From Streptomyces sp. NBC_01551 (GTDB taxonomy: Bacteria; Actinomycetota; Actinomycetes; Streptomycetales; Streptomycetaceae), in assembly GCF_026339935.1 (NCBI RefSeq), contig NZ_JAPEPX010000001.1, positions 866,501 through 930,500 of the forward strand: a stretch of 64,000 nucleotides of DNA, read 5' to 3'. The notes beneath the pieces are model-generated. The model did no database searches, was not told where the DNA came from, and was given only the letters and a program-made list of their open reading frames with translations. Position numbers and translations under genes: made by a program. This document shows, piece after piece, positions 30,727-42,390 of the stretch (positions are counted from its first letter, which is position 1; each line of letters starts with the position of its first letter).

Positions 30727-30927
30727 CCCCAGCCCCACCGGCGTTCGAGGCGCGGGGGTCCAGGGGCTGCACCATCCAGCCTCGCCGGCGTTTGAGGCGC
30801 GGGGGTCCGGGGGCTGGCCCCCGGCGACGGCGCCGCACGGCTGGACCCGGGGAAGCGTTGGCCCGTGCGGGCGGGCTTCCTGGGGCGCCGCCCCAGACCC
30901 CGCGCCTCAAACGCCGGCGAGGCTGGG
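30727..30927. repeat. Dispersed repeat: two direct copies and one inverted copy
   Basis: Copies with the core CCGGCGTT(T/C)GAGGCGCGG lie at 30727-30769 and 30777-30818; the reverse complement lies at 30892-30927. The second and third copies form an imperfect inverted repeat of about 36 bp with a loop of about 75 bp, able to fold as a large hairpin. Confidence 0.8.
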
Positions 30928-30950
30928 ATTGCCGGCACAGCCGGGTTTCC

Positions 30951-31102
30951 GGCGCAGCCGGCGTTGCGGCGAGGCCGGGTTTCCGGCGCGGCCGGGTTCC
31001 GGCACAGCCGGCGTTGCGGCGAGGCTGGAATTTCCGGCACAGCCGGGTTCCGGCACAGCCGGCGTTGCGGCGAGGCTGGAATTTCCGGCACAGCCGGGCG
31101 CC
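30951..31102. repeat. Tandem repeat array, three 50-51 bp units
   Basis: Units start at 30951, 31001 and 31052, giving periods of 50 and 51 bp. Each contains GGC(A/G)CAGCCGGCGTTGCGGC, GAGGCTGGAATTTCC and CAGCCGGG blocks. The last two units are nearly identical; the first is diverged. The unit includes GGCGAGGCTGG, which also ends the dispersed repeat at 30927, so the array may have grown from it. Units are contiguous with no spacers. Confidence 0.85.
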
Positions 31103-31133
31103 CGGCGCGGCCGGGGTAGGAGTAGGCGGGGTG

Positions 31134-31898
31134 TTAGAAGGCGGGAGCCGAGATGGCTCGGGCCAGGGCTTCGTCGAGGGCTCGGGAGGTGGCCTCGACG
31201 TCCAGGTGCGAGTTGTCGATGATCGGCAGGCCCGAGCCGTACCAGCCCGCCATGCGCCCGTGGATCCGCGCGACCTCCTCGTCGGACAGCCGCCGGTTGC
31301 CGGAGCGCTCCGCGTTGCGCTCCAGGACGATCTCCAGCCCCGGCAACAGCACCACCGGCAGCAGGTGCGGGCCCACGTGCCGTTTCCAGCCGCCCAGCCC
31401 CACCACCGGCCGGTCCGGGAAGACCGCGTCGTCGAGGATGCAGGAGATCCCGTTGGCGAGGTAGTTGCGGGCGGCGAACCCGCAGGTGCGGCGGGCGAGG
31501 CGGTACTGCGCCTCGGAGTGGTCGTTCCAGCCCGCCTGCGGGTCCGCGAAGCCCGAGCAGACCCACTCCCGGACGTCGTCCAGGCTCACGTGCGCGGTCG
31601 GGACCGGCCGGGTGCTGGCCCAGTGCCGGGCCACGGTGGTCTTCCCCGCGCCCGCCGGGCCGATCAGCAGCACCGCGAGCGTGGCCCCACCCGTTCCGGT
31701 CGCGACCGGCGCAACGGGCGCCACCGGCGCGACCGGCGGCAGCGGGATGTGCCCCGTCGGCTCCTGCCCCGGCGAGGGCGGCGGCAGCGTCGGCCACCCC
31801 TTCGCCGGGGGTATCGGCGGTTGCGGCGGGGGCGTCACCGGAGGCTGCTGTCCCGGCTGCCCCCAGCCCGCTCCCCCGCCCCCGACTCCTTGCTGCAT
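31134..31898 (-). CDS. P-loop kinase (AAA_33/zeta-like) with proline-rich N-terminus
   Basis: The first 75 residues are Pro/Gly-rich and disordered and include VAPVAPVAPVA. The kinase core follows: Walker A LLIGPAGAGKTTVARHW, then HVSLDDVREWVCSG (Asp motif), CILDDAVFPDRP (Walker B-like) and an Arg-rich lid ERNAERSGNRRLSDEEVARIHGRM. This is the AAA_33 family that includes zeta-type and small-molecule kinases. Substrate unknown; there is no adjacent antitoxin, so a toxin role is not supported. It lies behind aroQ on the same strand. Confidence 0.82.
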   Translation of the reverse strand: MQQGVGGGGAGWGQPGQQPPVTPPPQPPIPPAKGWPTLPPPSPGQEPTGHIPLPPVAPVAPVAPVATGTGGATLAVLLIGPAGAGKTTVARHWASTRPVPTAHVSLDDVREWVCSGFADPQAGWNDHSEAQYRLARRTCGFAARNYLANGISCILDDAVFPDRPVVGLGGWKRHVGPHLLPVVLLPGLEIVLERNAERSGNRRLSDEEVARIHGRMAGWYGSGLPIIDNSHLDVEATSRALDEALARAISAPAF

Positions 31899-31984
31899 CC
31901 GCTGCCACTCCGTCTCGTTCCAACGACTGATGCGAGAACGTTATATGACCGGACGCCCCCAACCCCCACCGGCGGGCCCCGACG

Positions 31985-34024
<2,040 letters not shown>

Positions 34025-34028
<4 letters not shown>

Positions 34029-35209
34029 CGGATGCGCAGGTGGTCGAGGTAGGACCGGACGTTGCGGCGGGTCTCGGCGACCGAGTCGCCGCCGAACTTC
34101 TCGACGACGGCGTCGGCCAGCACGAGCGCGACCATGGCCTCGGCGACGATGCCGGCGGCCGGGACGGCGCACACGTCGGAGCGCTGGTGGTGCGCGGCCG
34201 CCGCCTCGCCGGTCGCCACGTCGACCGTGGCGAGGGCCTTGGGGACGGTGGCGATCGGCTTCATCGCGGCGCGCACGCGCAGCAGTTCACCGGTCGTGAG
34301 TCCGCCCTCGGTGCCACCAGAGCGGCCGGAGGTGCGCTTGATGCCCTCGTCCGTCGCGACGATCTCGTCGTGCGCCTGCGAACCCGGTACGCGGGCCAGC
34401 TCGAAGCCGTCGCCGACCTCGACGCCCTTGATCGCCTGGATGCCCATCAGCGCAGCGGCCAGCCGGGCGTCCAGCCGTCGGTCCCAGTGGACGTGCGAGC
34501 CGAGGCCGACGGGAACTCCGTAGGCGAGGACCTCGACCACGCCGCCGAGGGTGTCGCCGTCCTTGTGGGCCTGGTCGATCTCCGCGACCATCGCCTTCGA
34601 CGCGTCGGCGTCGAGGCAGCGCACCGGGTCGGCGTCGAGCTTCTCGACGTCGGCGGGGGTCGGGTAGACGCCGTACGGGGCCTTGGCGGCGGCCAGTTCG
34701 ACCACGTGCGAGACGATCTCGATGCCGGCGACCTCCTTGATGAAGGAGCGGGCGATCGCGCCGAGGGCGACGCGCGCGGCCGTCTCACGGGCGCTGGCGC
34801 GCTCCAGGATCGGGCGGGCCTCGTCGAAGCCGTACTTCTGCATGCCCGCCAGGTCGGCGTGACCGGGGCGCGGCCGGGTCAGCGGCGCGTTTCGGCCGGT
34901 CTCCTTCAGCTCGGACGGGTCCACGGGATCGGCCGACATGACCTTCTCCCACTTCGGCCACTCGCTGTTGCCGACCATCACCGCGACCGGCGAGCCGAGC
35001 GAGCGCCCGTGCCGGACCCCGCCGAGGAAGGTGACGACGTCCTGCTCGAACTTCATCCGGGCACCGCGGCCATAGCCGAGCCGGCGCCGGGCCAGGTGGT
35101 CAGCCACCAGCTCGGTGGTGACCGGGACGCCGGCGGGAAGGCCCTCCAGCGTCGCCACCAGCGCCGGTCCGTGGGACTCTCCGGCGGTCAGCCAACGCAA
35201 CCTGCTCAA
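34025..35209 (-). CDS. aroC: Chorismate synthase
   Basis: The 394-aa FMN enzyme makes chorismate from EPSP. The start [53 protein letters not shown] and the C-terminal [20 protein letters not shown] are diagnostic. It begins the tightly overlapping aroC-aroK-aroB-aroQ segment; a small membrane ORF and aroE lie upstream. Confidence 0.97.
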
Positions 35210-35323
35210 CGATGCTCCTCATGCTCGCGCCTGGTTACTGCGACGGCGCGATCGGGTGCGCGGCCCGGACCCGCCGTACTTGATCCTCCCATGTCCGGCG
35301 CCCGGGACCGCGCTCCGGTCCAG

Positions 35324-35518
35324 CTATCGGACGGCGGACCGGCGCCGCCGCAGCCACTTGCCGCCCTCCCACAGACCCGCGAAGGCCAGCAGGCCGCAGA
35401 TGGTCCACTTCGCCCAGTCGGGCAGGGTGTGGCTGAGCATGACCCGGACGAAGTGGAACACGCCGGGCACGATGTCCCATTTACTGGCCAGTATCTGACC
35501 TGATTCCGCCGTTTCCAC
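35324..35518 (-). CDS. Small single-pass membrane protein, 64 aa
   Basis: The product has one membrane helix near 37-52 (WAKWTICGLLAFAGLW) followed by a basic stop-transfer KWLRRRRS, so the C-terminus should be cytoplasmic. The GTG start follows GAGGGGG by 5 nt, which supports it as a real gene. It lies between aroE and aroC on the same strand. I do not recognise a family and cannot assign a function. Confidence 0.65.
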   Translation of the reverse strand: METAESGQILASKWDIVPGVFHFVRVMLSHTLPDWAKWTICGLLAFAGLWEGGKWLRRRRSAVR

Positions 35519-35554
35519 GTAGCCCCCTCGACCTGAAGTGCGCAGGTGAGAAGC

Positions 35555-36379
35555 CTAGCGGGCGCGCAGTGCCGCCTCGCCCGCCGCCCGCATGGCGGCC
35601 AGGGGCGCGCTCGGGCGGCCGGTCATCCGCTCGACCTGGAGCACGGCCTGGTGGACGAGGAGGTCCAGCCCCCCGATGAGCTTGCCGCCGTGCTGCGACC
35701 AGGCAGCCGCGAGGGCGGTCGGCCAGGGGTCGTACAGCACGTCGAACAGGGTTCCCGCCCCGTCCGGTACGTCGGCGGCCAGGGCGTCCGTGGTCCCCGC
35801 CGGGGTGGTCGCGATCACCAGCGGCGCGGACAGCGCCTCGGCCGCCCGCGACCAGTCGGCGGTGCGGACGGGAACGCCGAGACGCTCGCCCCACTGCCGC
35901 ATCTCGTCGGCGCGGGCGTCCGAGCGGACGTAGACGGTGACCTCGCCGGTGCAGATCCGCGCCAGCGCGGCCAGTGCCGAGGAGGCGGTGGCGCCCGCGC
36001 CGAGGATGGCGGCGGACGGCACCTTCTCGACGCCGCGCTCGTGCAGCGCCGAGACGATCCCGGGGATGTCGGTGTTGTCGCCGAGGCGGCGGCCGTCCTC
36101 GGTGAAGACGACCGTGTTGACCGCCTCGACCGAGGCGGCGGTGTCACTGATGCCGTCGAGCAGCGGGATGATCGCCCGCTTGAGCGGCATCGTCAGGGAC
36201 AGCCCGGCCCACTCGGCGCCGAGGCCCGCCACGAAGTCCGGGAGCGCGGCCTCGTCGATCTCGAACCGGTCGTACGACCAGTCGACGAGGCCGAGCTCCT
36301 GGTAGGCGGCGCGGTGCAGCACCGGTGAGAGGGAGTGCTCGATGGGCGAACCCAGCACCGCGGCCCGTATGCGTGACAT
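35555..36379 (-). CDS. aroE: Shikimate dehydrogenase
   Basis: The 274-aa NADPH enzyme reduces 3-dehydroshikimate. The N-terminal LGSPIEHSLSPVLHRAAYQ supplies the shikimate-binding SxS, GLSLTMPLKRA contains the catalytic Lys, and AILGAGATASSALAAL is the cofactor loop. It is 11 bp downstream of mltG and shares its strand with the rest of the aro genes. Confidence 0.95.
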   Translation of the reverse strand: MSRIRAAVLGSPIEHSLSPVLHRAAYQELGLVDWSYDRFEIDEAALPDFVAGLGAEWAGLSLTMPLKRAIIPLLDGISDTAASVEAVNTVVFTEDGRRLGDNTDIPGIVSALHERGVEKVPSAAILGAGATASSALAALARICTGEVTVYVRSDARADEMRQWGERLGVPVRTADWSRAAEALSAPLVIATTPAGTTDALAADVPDGAGTLFDVLYDPWPTALAAAWSQHGGKLIGGLDLLVHQAVLQVERMTGRPSAPLAAMRAAGEAALRAR

Positions 36380-36390
36380 GTCTTTCCTAC

Positions 36391-38196
36391 CTACCCGCCG
36401 TTTTGCTGCTTCTGATTCTGACGCTCGTTGAACTCGTCGACCAGTTTCGTGTGCTCGGCGAACGTCTTGGTGAAAGTCGTCTTGTTTCCGTCAACTGACA
36501 CGAAGAACATCCAGCCGCCCTTGTCGGGGTCGAGCGTGGCGTTCAGGGCGTCGGCGCCCGGGTTGCTGATCGGACCCGGGGTCAGGCCCTTGTGGAAGTA
36601 GGTGTTGTACGGGTGGTCGAGCTTCTTCGTCTCCGCGCGGGAGACGTTGATGTTGCTCGTGCCCTTGAGGTAGTTGATCGTCGAGTCGAATTCGAGCTTC
36701 TGGTTGGTGACGTCGTTCGACTTCTTCAGTCGGTTGTAGATGACGTCGGACATCTTCCGGAAGTCGTCGTGGTTCATGCCCTCGGCCTGCACGAGGCTGG
36801 CGACCGTGATCACCTGGAGCGGGCTCTCCAGGCCGAGCGACTTCGCCTTCTCCTCGACGCCGAGCGCCGCGTACTTCTCGTTGGCGTTCTTGACCATCTG
36901 CTTGAGCAGCGACTCGGGCGTGCTGTCCTTGCTGAGGTCGTAGCGCGCCGGGTACAGGAACCCTTCGAGCGGGTCCATGATCTTCTGGTTGCTGTTGGCC
37001 CAGGCCGGCAGGCCGAGGTTCTTGATCTCGCGCTTCGCCGTTTCCTCGGTGGTGCCCTCGGGCCGGCTCAGCTTCTTGTCGATCGCCTCGTAGACGGCCT
37101 TGTTGCGCATGCCCTCGGTGACCGTGATGACGTTCAGCTTGCTCGGGTCGGTCATCAGCTCGACGGCGGCCGCGCCCGACATCTTCTTCTTCAGCGGGTA
37201 GATGCCCGGCTGGATCGATTTGCCCTTGGGGTGGCTGCCGGCGGCGTTGGCGAACGCCTGGGCGCTGGCGACGACGCCGTGTTCCTTGAGGATGGCGCCC
37301 ATCTGGAGCAGGCCGGCACCCTTGGGGATCTCCACCTCGACCGTCTCGTCGAGGCCGGAACCCGCGTAGTCCGCGGCCGCGCCGAACCGCGCCTTGAGGT
37401 AGGTGTACCCGTAGTACCCGCCACCGCCGACCACACCGATGATCACGACGGCGGCGATCAGGCAGGCCGCGCCGTTGCGGCGTTTGGGCTTGCCGCCGCC
37501 CTTGCCCTTCGAGCGGCCCGAGCGGCGGCCACCGCCGCCCGAGGCGTCGGGGTCGTCGTCATCGTCGTCCCGGTCGGCGAAGAAGGAGTCAGGCTCGTCC
37601 TCGTTCTTCGCGTCCTCGGCGTCGTCCTGCCACTCCTCGGCCTCCGGTTCCGGCGCGGGCCGGCGCCGGCCCGGGGGCTGCGGCGGCGGATAGGCCTCGG
37701 GGGTGGTGTAGAGGTCGGGGCTCTCGCCCGCGTAGCCGCCGACGGGCTGCTGGGTGTACGGGTCCACGGCCACGTACGGATCGGCCGGCGCGGCGACCTG
37801 CGCTCCCTGGCCGGTGTCCCAGACCTGGCCCGCGTACGTCGGCTGCTGCTGGGGCTGCTGCTGGTACTGGGGCTGCTGCTGGGGCTCCTGGAGCTGCTCT
37901 TGCCGGTACTGCTGCTCCTGGAACTGCTGCGGGGCATAGCCCTGCTGCTGCCCCGGGTACTGCTGGTGCTGCTGGTGCTGCTGGACGTACGGATCCTGCT
38001 GGCCCTGCTGCGGGTACGACGGCTGCTGCTGGTACTGGGGCTCCTGGTACTGCGGCGCCTGCTGATACTGCTGCGCGCCACCGCCATAGGGCACCTGACC
38101 CTGCTGGGCCTCGTGCCCGCTCCACCCCTGGTCGCCGTACAGCGGGTCCTCGGGGTGCCACGGTTCGGAGCCGCGGCCCCGGCCATACTCAGTCAT
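36391..38196 (-). CDS. mltG: Endolytic murein transglycosylase MltG with long disordered cytoplasmic tail
   Basis: The 601-aa protein has residues 30-125 made almost wholly of Gln, Tyr, Pro and Gly, an acidic stretch 184-217, a Lys/Arg/Gly stretch to 240, one membrane helix (243-265) and a C-terminal YceG domain. The catalytic block ASLVQAEGMNHDDFRKMSDVIYNRL contains the conserved Glu. E. coli MltG cuts nascent glycan near the membrane and is about 340 aa, so the N-terminal tail is an addition. It is followed by aroE and preceded by ruvX. Confidence 0.95.
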   Translation of the reverse strand: MTEYGRGRGSEPWHPEDPLYGDQGWSGHEAQQGQVPYGGGAQQYQQAPQYQEPQYQQQPSYPQQGQQDPYVQQHQQHQQYPGQQQGYAPQQFQEQQYRQEQLQEPQQQPQYQQQPQQQPTYAGQVWDTGQGAQVAAPADPYVAVDPYTQQPVGGYAGESPDLYTTPEAYPPPQPPGRRRPAPEPEAEEWQDDAEDAKNEDEPDSFFADRDDDDDDPDASGGGGRRSGRSKGKGGGKPKRRNGAACLIAAVVIIGVVGGGGYYGYTYLKARFGAAADYAGSGLDETVEVEIPKGAGLLQMGAILKEHGVVASAQAFANAAGSHPKGKSIQPGIYPLKKKMSGAAAVELMTDPSKLNVITVTEGMRNKAVYEAIDKKLSRPEGTTEETAKREIKNLGLPAWANSNQKIMDPLEGFLYPARYDLSKDSTPESLLKQMVKNANEKYAALGVEEKAKSLGLESPLQVITVASLVQAEGMNHDDFRKMSDVIYNRLKKSNDVTNQKLEFDSTINYLKGTSNINVSRAETKKLDHPYNTYFHKGLTPGPISNPGADALNATLDPDKGGWMFFVSVDGNKTTFTKTFAEHTKLVDEFNERQNQKQQNGG

Positions 38197-38323
38197 CGAT
38201 CCCCTAGCGCCGCGAGACGACGGCCACGGTTCCGTCTACCGCGACACCCGGTTCCGCCTCTTTGGTGGTGGGCGACGGCTGTTCGAATGCCGTCTCATCG
38301 CGCGGAACGTTACCGTATCGCGA

Positions 38324-38794
38324 TCAGACAACCACTTCGACGCACTCACCGGGCGGATTACCTGATACCCGTTCGGTCTCAAGAGCGTTCTGAAGGATGA
38401 CCACCGCGGCGGCCTGGTCGATGACCGACCGGCCCTTCTTGGCGTTCCTCCCCGAGGCCCGCAGCCCCTGGGCGGCGGTGACCGTGGTCATCCGCTCGTC
38501 CACGAGGCGGACCGTCACCGGCTTGATGCCCTTGGCCAGCTCGTTCGCGAAGGCGCGCACCTTGGCCGCGGCCGGCCCCTCCCGCCCGCTGAGCGAGCGG
38601 GGGAGGCCGACCACGACTTCGAGGGGCTCGTACTCCTCGACGAGCTGCCGCAGCCGCCGGTGGGCGAAGGGAATGTCCCGGCCCGGCACGGTCTCCACCG
38701 GTGTGGCGAGCACCCCGTCGGGGTCGCACGAGGCGACCCCGATGCGGGCGTCCCCGACGTCGATGGCGAGCCGGCGGCCACGGCGCAGCGTCAT
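38324..38794 (-). CDS. ruvX: RuvX/YqgF Holliday junction resolvase-like protein
   Basis: The 156-aa RNase H-like protein has DVGDARIGVA, VVGLPRSLSGREGP and VDERMTTVTAAQGL, with acidic residues for a two-metal site. The family acts in 16S rRNA maturation and possibly recombination. The ATG at 38794 begins 2 nt after the alaS stop (TGACCATG), so it is coupled to alaS. mltG follows after a 127-bp gap. Confidence 0.93.
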   Translation of the reverse strand: MTLRRGRRLAIDVGDARIGVASCDPDGVLATPVETVPGRDIPFAHRRLRQLVEEYEPLEVVVGLPRSLSGREGPAAAKVRAFANELAKGIKPVTVRLVDERMTTVTAAQGLRASGRNAKKGRSVIDQAAAVVILQNALETERVSGNPPGECVEVVV

Positions 38795-38796
38795 GG

Positions 38797-41466
38797 TCAG
38801 ACCGTCTCTACGACGAGGCGCTCGACCGCGGCAATGGCGTCGGGGATGGCGGCCGGGTTCTGGCCACCGCCCTGGGCCACGTCCGGCTTGCCGCCACCGC
38901 CGCCGCCGAGGGTCTTGGCGGCGGTACGGACCAGGTCGCCGGCCTTGAGGCCGCGCTCGCGGGCGGCCTCGTTGGTGGCGATGACGGTCAGCGGGCGGTC
39001 GTTCGCCGTGGTGAAGAGGGCCACCACGGCCGGGCGGTCGCCCTGGATGCGGCCGCGCACGTCGAGGACCAGCTTGCGCAGGTCGTCGGCGCCGGTGCCG
39101 TCCGGGACGGTGCCCACGACGAGCGCGACGCCGCGGATGTCCTGGGCGTTCTCGGCGAGACCGGCGGCGGCCTGGAGGACCTTCTCCGCGCGGAACTTCT
39201 CGATCTCCTTCTCGGCGTCCTTCAGCTTGCCGAGCATGGAGGCGATCTTCTCCGGCAGCTCCTCCGGACGGCCCTTGACCAGCTCCTGGAGCTGGGCGAC
39301 GACCGTGTGCTCCTTGGCGAGGAAGTTGTACGCGTCCACGCCGACGAGGGCCTCGACGCGGCGCACGCCGGAGCCGATGGAGGACTCGCCGAGCAGCTTC
39401 ACCAGACCCAGCTGGGCGGTGTTGCCGACGTGCGTACCGCCGCACAGCTCCTTGGAGAAGTCGCCGATGGTGACGACGCGCACGCGCTCGCCGTACTTCT
39501 CGCCGAACTCGGCGATGGCGCCCTGCTTCTTGGCCTCGTCGATGCTCATGATCTCGGCGGTGACGTCGAGCTCGCGGGAGAGCACGTCGTTGATCTTCTG
39601 CTCGACGTCGGTGAGGACCGTGCCGGGGACGGCGTTCGGCGAGCCGAAGTCGAAGCGGAAGCGGCCGGGCGAGTTCTCGGAACCGGCCTGGGCGGCCGTC
39701 GGGCCGAGGGCGTCGCGCAGCGCCTGGTGGGTCAGGTGCGTGGCCGAGTGGGCGCGGGCGATGGCCCGGCGGCGGTTGATGTCGATGGCGGCGTACGCGG
39801 AGGCGCCCACCGTCACCTCGCCGACCTGGACGGAGCCCTTGTGCACGGAGACACCGGGGACCGGCTGCTGCACGTCGCGGACGACGATGACGGCGCCGGA
39901 GTCGAGCTTGATGCGGCCCTGGTCGGCGAGCTGGCCGCCGCCCTCGGCGTAGAAGGGGGTGCGGTCGAGGACGACCTCGACGTCGTCGCCCTCGGAGGCG
40001 GCGGGCGCGGAGACGCCGTTGACCAGGAGGCCGACGATGGTGGACTCGCCCTGGGTGGTGGCGTAGCCGGTGAACTCGGTGGCGCCGGAGCCGTCGGCGA
40101 TCTCCCGGTAGGCGGACATGTCCGCGTGGCCGGTCTTCTTGGCCTTGGCGTCGGCCTTGGCGCGGTCGCGCTGCTCCTGCATCAGGCGGCGGAAGCCGGG
40201 CTCGTCCACGGAGAGGCCCTGCTCGGCGGCCATCTCCAGGGTGAGGTCGATCGGGAAGCCCCAGGTGTCGTGGAGCAGGAACGCCTTGTCGCCGGAGAGG
40301 ACCGTGCCGCCGGCGGCCTTGGTCTCGGTCACGGCGGTGTCGAGGATGTTGGTGCCACCCTTGACGGCCTTGAGGAAGGCGGCCTCCTCGGCGAGCGCGA
40401 CGGTCTCGATGCGCTTGCGGTCGGTGACGAGCTCCGGGTACTGCTGCCCCATCGTGTTGATCACGACGTCGACGAGGTCCTGGACGACCGGGCCGGTGGC
40501 GCCCATGAGGCGCATGTTGCGGATGGCGCGGCGCATGATGCGGCGCAGCACGTAGCCGCGGCCCTCGTTGCCGGGGGTCACGCCGTCGCCGATGAGCATC
40601 ACGGAGGTGCGGATGTGGTCGGCGACCACGCGCATCGAGACGTCGGTGCCCTGGGCGGCGCCGTACTGCACGCCGGTCAGCTCGGTGGCCTTGTCCATGA
40701 CCACGCGCAGGGTGTCGGTCTCGTACATGTTCTGCACGCCCTGCAGGATCATCGCGAGGCGTTCGAGGCCGAGACCGGTGTCGATGTTCTTCGACGGCAG
40801 GTCACCGAGGATCGGGAAGTCTTCCTTCCCGTCGCCGGCGCCGCGCTCGTACTGCATGAAGACCAGGTTCCAGATCTCCACGTAGCGCTCGTCGTTGACG
40901 GCCGGGCCGCCCTCGACGCCGAACTCGGGGCCGCGGTCGTAGTTGATCTCCGAGCACGGACCGCAGGGGCCGGGGACGCCCATGGACCAGAAGTTGTCCT
41001 TCTTGCCCAGGCGCTGGATGCGCTCGGCGGGAACGCCGATCTTCTCGCGCCAGATCGTCTCGGCCTCGTCGTCGTCGAGGTAGACGGTGATCCAGAGCTT
41101 CTCGGGCTCAAGGCCGTAGCCGCCGTCCGCCACGGAGCTGGTGAGCAGCTCCCAGGCGTACTTGATGGCGCCTTCCTTGAAGTAGTCGCCGAAGGAGAAG
41201 TTGCCGCACATCTGGAAGAACGTGCCGTGGCGGGTCGTCTTGCCGACCTCTTCGATGTCCGGCGTACGGACGCACTTCTGCACGCTGGTGGCGCGGGGGG
41301 CCGGGGGCTTGGTCTCGCCGAGGAAGTACGGCTTGAAGGGGACCATGCCCGCGTTGACCAGCAGCAGAGTCGGGTCGTCCGCGATGAGCGACGCCGAAGG
41401 GACAACGGCGTGACCGCGCTCCTCGAAGAAGCTCAGCCAGCGGCGGCGGATTTCAGCCGACTCCAT
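38797..41466 (-). CDS. alaS: Alanyl-tRNA synthetase
   Basis: The 889-aa class II synthetase charges tRNA-Ala. The N-terminal [19 protein letters not shown], class II motif 2 and 3 regions, the editing-domain zinc motif [11 protein letters not shown] and [13 protein letters not shown], and the DHHA1 C-terminal domain with [14 protein letters not shown] are present. Its ATG overlaps the stop of the DUF6167-like gene (TGATG). No T-box leader is possible because of this overlap. Confidence 0.98.
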   Translation of the reverse strand: MESAEIRRRWLSFFEERGHAVVPSASLIADDPTLLLVNAGMVPFKPYFLGETKPPAPRATSVQKCVRTPDIEEVGKTTRHGTFFQMCGNFSFGDYFKEGAIKYAWELLTSSVADGGYGLEPEKLWITVYLDDDEAETIWREKIGVPAERIQRLGKKDNFWSMGVPGPCGPCSEINYDRGPEFGVEGGPAVNDERYVEIWNLVFMQYERGAGDGKEDFPILGDLPSKNIDTGLGLERLAMILQGVQNMYETDTLRVVMDKATELTGVQYGAAQGTDVSMRVVADHIRTSVMLIGDGVTPGNEGRGYVLRRIMRRAIRNMRLMGATGPVVQDLVDVVINTMGQQYPELVTDRKRIETVALAEEAAFLKAVKGGTNILDTAVTETKAAGGTVLSGDKAFLLHDTWGFPIDLTLEMAAEQGLSVDEPGFRRLMQEQRDRAKADAKAKKTGHADMSAYREIADGSGATEFTGYATTQGESTIVGLLVNGVSAPAASEGDDVEVVLDRTPFYAEGGGQLADQGRIKLDSGAVIVVRDVQQPVPGVSVHKGSVQVGEVTVGASAYAAIDINRRRAIARAHSATHLTHQALRDALGPTAAQAGSENSPGRFRFDFGSPNAVPGTVLTDVEQKINDVLSRELDVTAEIMSIDEAKKQGAIAEFGEKYGERVRVVTIGDFSKELCGGTHVGNTAQLGLVKLLGESSIGSGVRRVEALVGVDAYNFLAKEHTVVAQLQELVKGRPEELPEKIASMLGKLKDAEKEIEKFRAEKVLQAAAGLAENAQDIRGVALVVGTVPDGTGADDLRKLVLDVRGRIQGDRPAVVALFTTANDRPLTVIATNEAARERGLKAGDLVRTAAKTLGGGGGGKPDVAQGGGQNPAAIPDAIAAVERLVVETV

Positions 41467-41807
41467 CAGTGGTCCTCATTCCGGTTGTACGAAAGGTTCG
41501 AGTGGGTGGTCTTGTCGTTCTGGAGGGCCCGCAGCCGCCGCGGCCCCGGGAGGGCGGTGACGTTGTCGGGCCGCTCGGGGTCCTGATGGAGCCCCAGTGC
41601 ATCGTTCAGCTCGTCCTCGCGCTGCGTCATTCCCGCCTTGACGTCGAGGGCGAAGTCCTTGAGGCGGTGACCCGCCTCGACGGCCTTGTCCGCGGCCTGC
41701 GCGGCGAGGCTCTCCGGCGTCAGCTTCTTCAGCTGGCGGTTGACCTTGGTGGTGGCCCACACGCCGGCGGCGGCGCCTGCGGTGAACCAGAAGGCTCGGC
41801 GGAACAT
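41466..41807 (-). CDS. Small membrane-associated protein (DUF6167-like), 113 aa
   Basis: The N-terminus [21 protein letters not shown] is a short membrane anchor, followed by a helical stretch [31 protein letters not shown] and a charged tail. I believe it matches the DUF6167 family of streptomycetes. Function unknown. The stop overlaps the alaS start, and it is 8 bp after the DUF948 gene, so the three are co-transcribed. Confidence 0.82.
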   Translation of the reverse strand: MFRRAFWFTAGAAAGVWATTKVNRQLKKLTPESLAAQAADKAVEAGHRLKDFALDVKAGMTQREDELNDALGLHQDPERPDNVTALPGPRRLRALQNDKTTHSNLSYNRNEDH

Positions 41808-41815
41808 CGGAGGTC

Positions 41816-42244
41816 TCAGCCCTTCTGCTTCCGGCGCCGGGCCGCCGGCACCGTACGGCCGACGATCACGGTTCGCCGGGGGGTCTTCTGCGGCGCGTCG
41901 TCGGTCTTGCCCAGCGCCTTGCGCACCCCGTAGCCGAAGGCCGCGACCTTGACCAGCGGCCCGCCGAAGGCGGAGGCCACGGTGGAGGACAGGGCGGAGG
42001 CGTTGGAGGTGACTTCCTGGACGTCGCTCGCGATGGCGTCGACGCGGTCGAGCTGCGTGCGCGCGGAGCGGACGGTCGTGGAGGCGTCGGCCAGCAGCGG
42101 CACGGCCTGATCGGTCACGTCCGCCACCAGTTTGGTGGTCGCTTTGAGCACCTGGGCCAGCCTCACCAGCACCACGGCGAGGAAGGAGACCAGAATGGCC
42201 CAGAAGACGGCCACGAGGATCCCGGCCACCTCTCCACCGGACAC
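41816..42244 (-). CDS. DUF948 membrane protein
   Basis: The 142-aa protein has one N-terminal membrane helix (VAGILVAVFWAILVSFLAVVLVRL) and a long amphipathic helical region with DVTDQAVPLL ... VRSARTQLDRVDAIASDVQEVT, typical of DUF948, a family in Gram-positive envelope proteins. The GTG at 42244 follows AGGGAGCGG. It starts the operon that runs into alaS. Divergent from the STAND ATPase. Confidence 0.85.
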   Translation of the reverse strand: MSGGEVAGILVAVFWAILVSFLAVVLVRLAQVLKATTKLVADVTDQAVPLLADASTTVRSARTQLDRVDAIASDVQEVTSNASALSSTVASAFGGPLVKVAAFGYGVRKALGKTDDAPQKTPRRTVIVGRTVPAARRRKQKG

Positions 42245-42390
42245 GTTGCACCGCTCCCTGCACATTGATCACTACGCGAAAAGTCGTCCTCCGACCCTAT
42301 CGCGCCGGGGATCCGCCGCCGTACCGGAATTCCGAGGTCGGGCACATCGCGTTGTACGCGGCGCATCCGGACCAGTACTCTCCGTGTCCC

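Larger units (their letters stand above)
30502..31133. other. 632-bp repeat-rich gene-free region
   Basis: Between the P-loop kinase and the M24 gene there is no credible gene. The region holds two direct copies and one inverted copy of the dispersed repeat (30727, 30777, 30892) and a tandem 50/51-bp array (30951-31102). Long open frames cross it on both strands only because stop codons are rare at this GC content; their translations are low-complexity. Confidence 0.8.

Noticed and set aside
30951..31102. Possible CRISPR array
   Set aside because: Repeats are directly contiguous with a period of 50-51 bp and no unique spacers, and no cas gene is near. It is a plain tandem repeat.
31134..31898. 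Zeta-type toxin of a toxin-antitoxin system
   Set aside because: The kinase core fits the broad AAA_33 group, but there is no adjacent epsilon-like antitoxin and the gene has a long proline-rich tail; a toxin claim is not supported.
38701..41586. 961-codon open frame antisense to alaS
   Set aside because: Same effect: an antisense shadow of a long conserved gene, with no recognisable domain.
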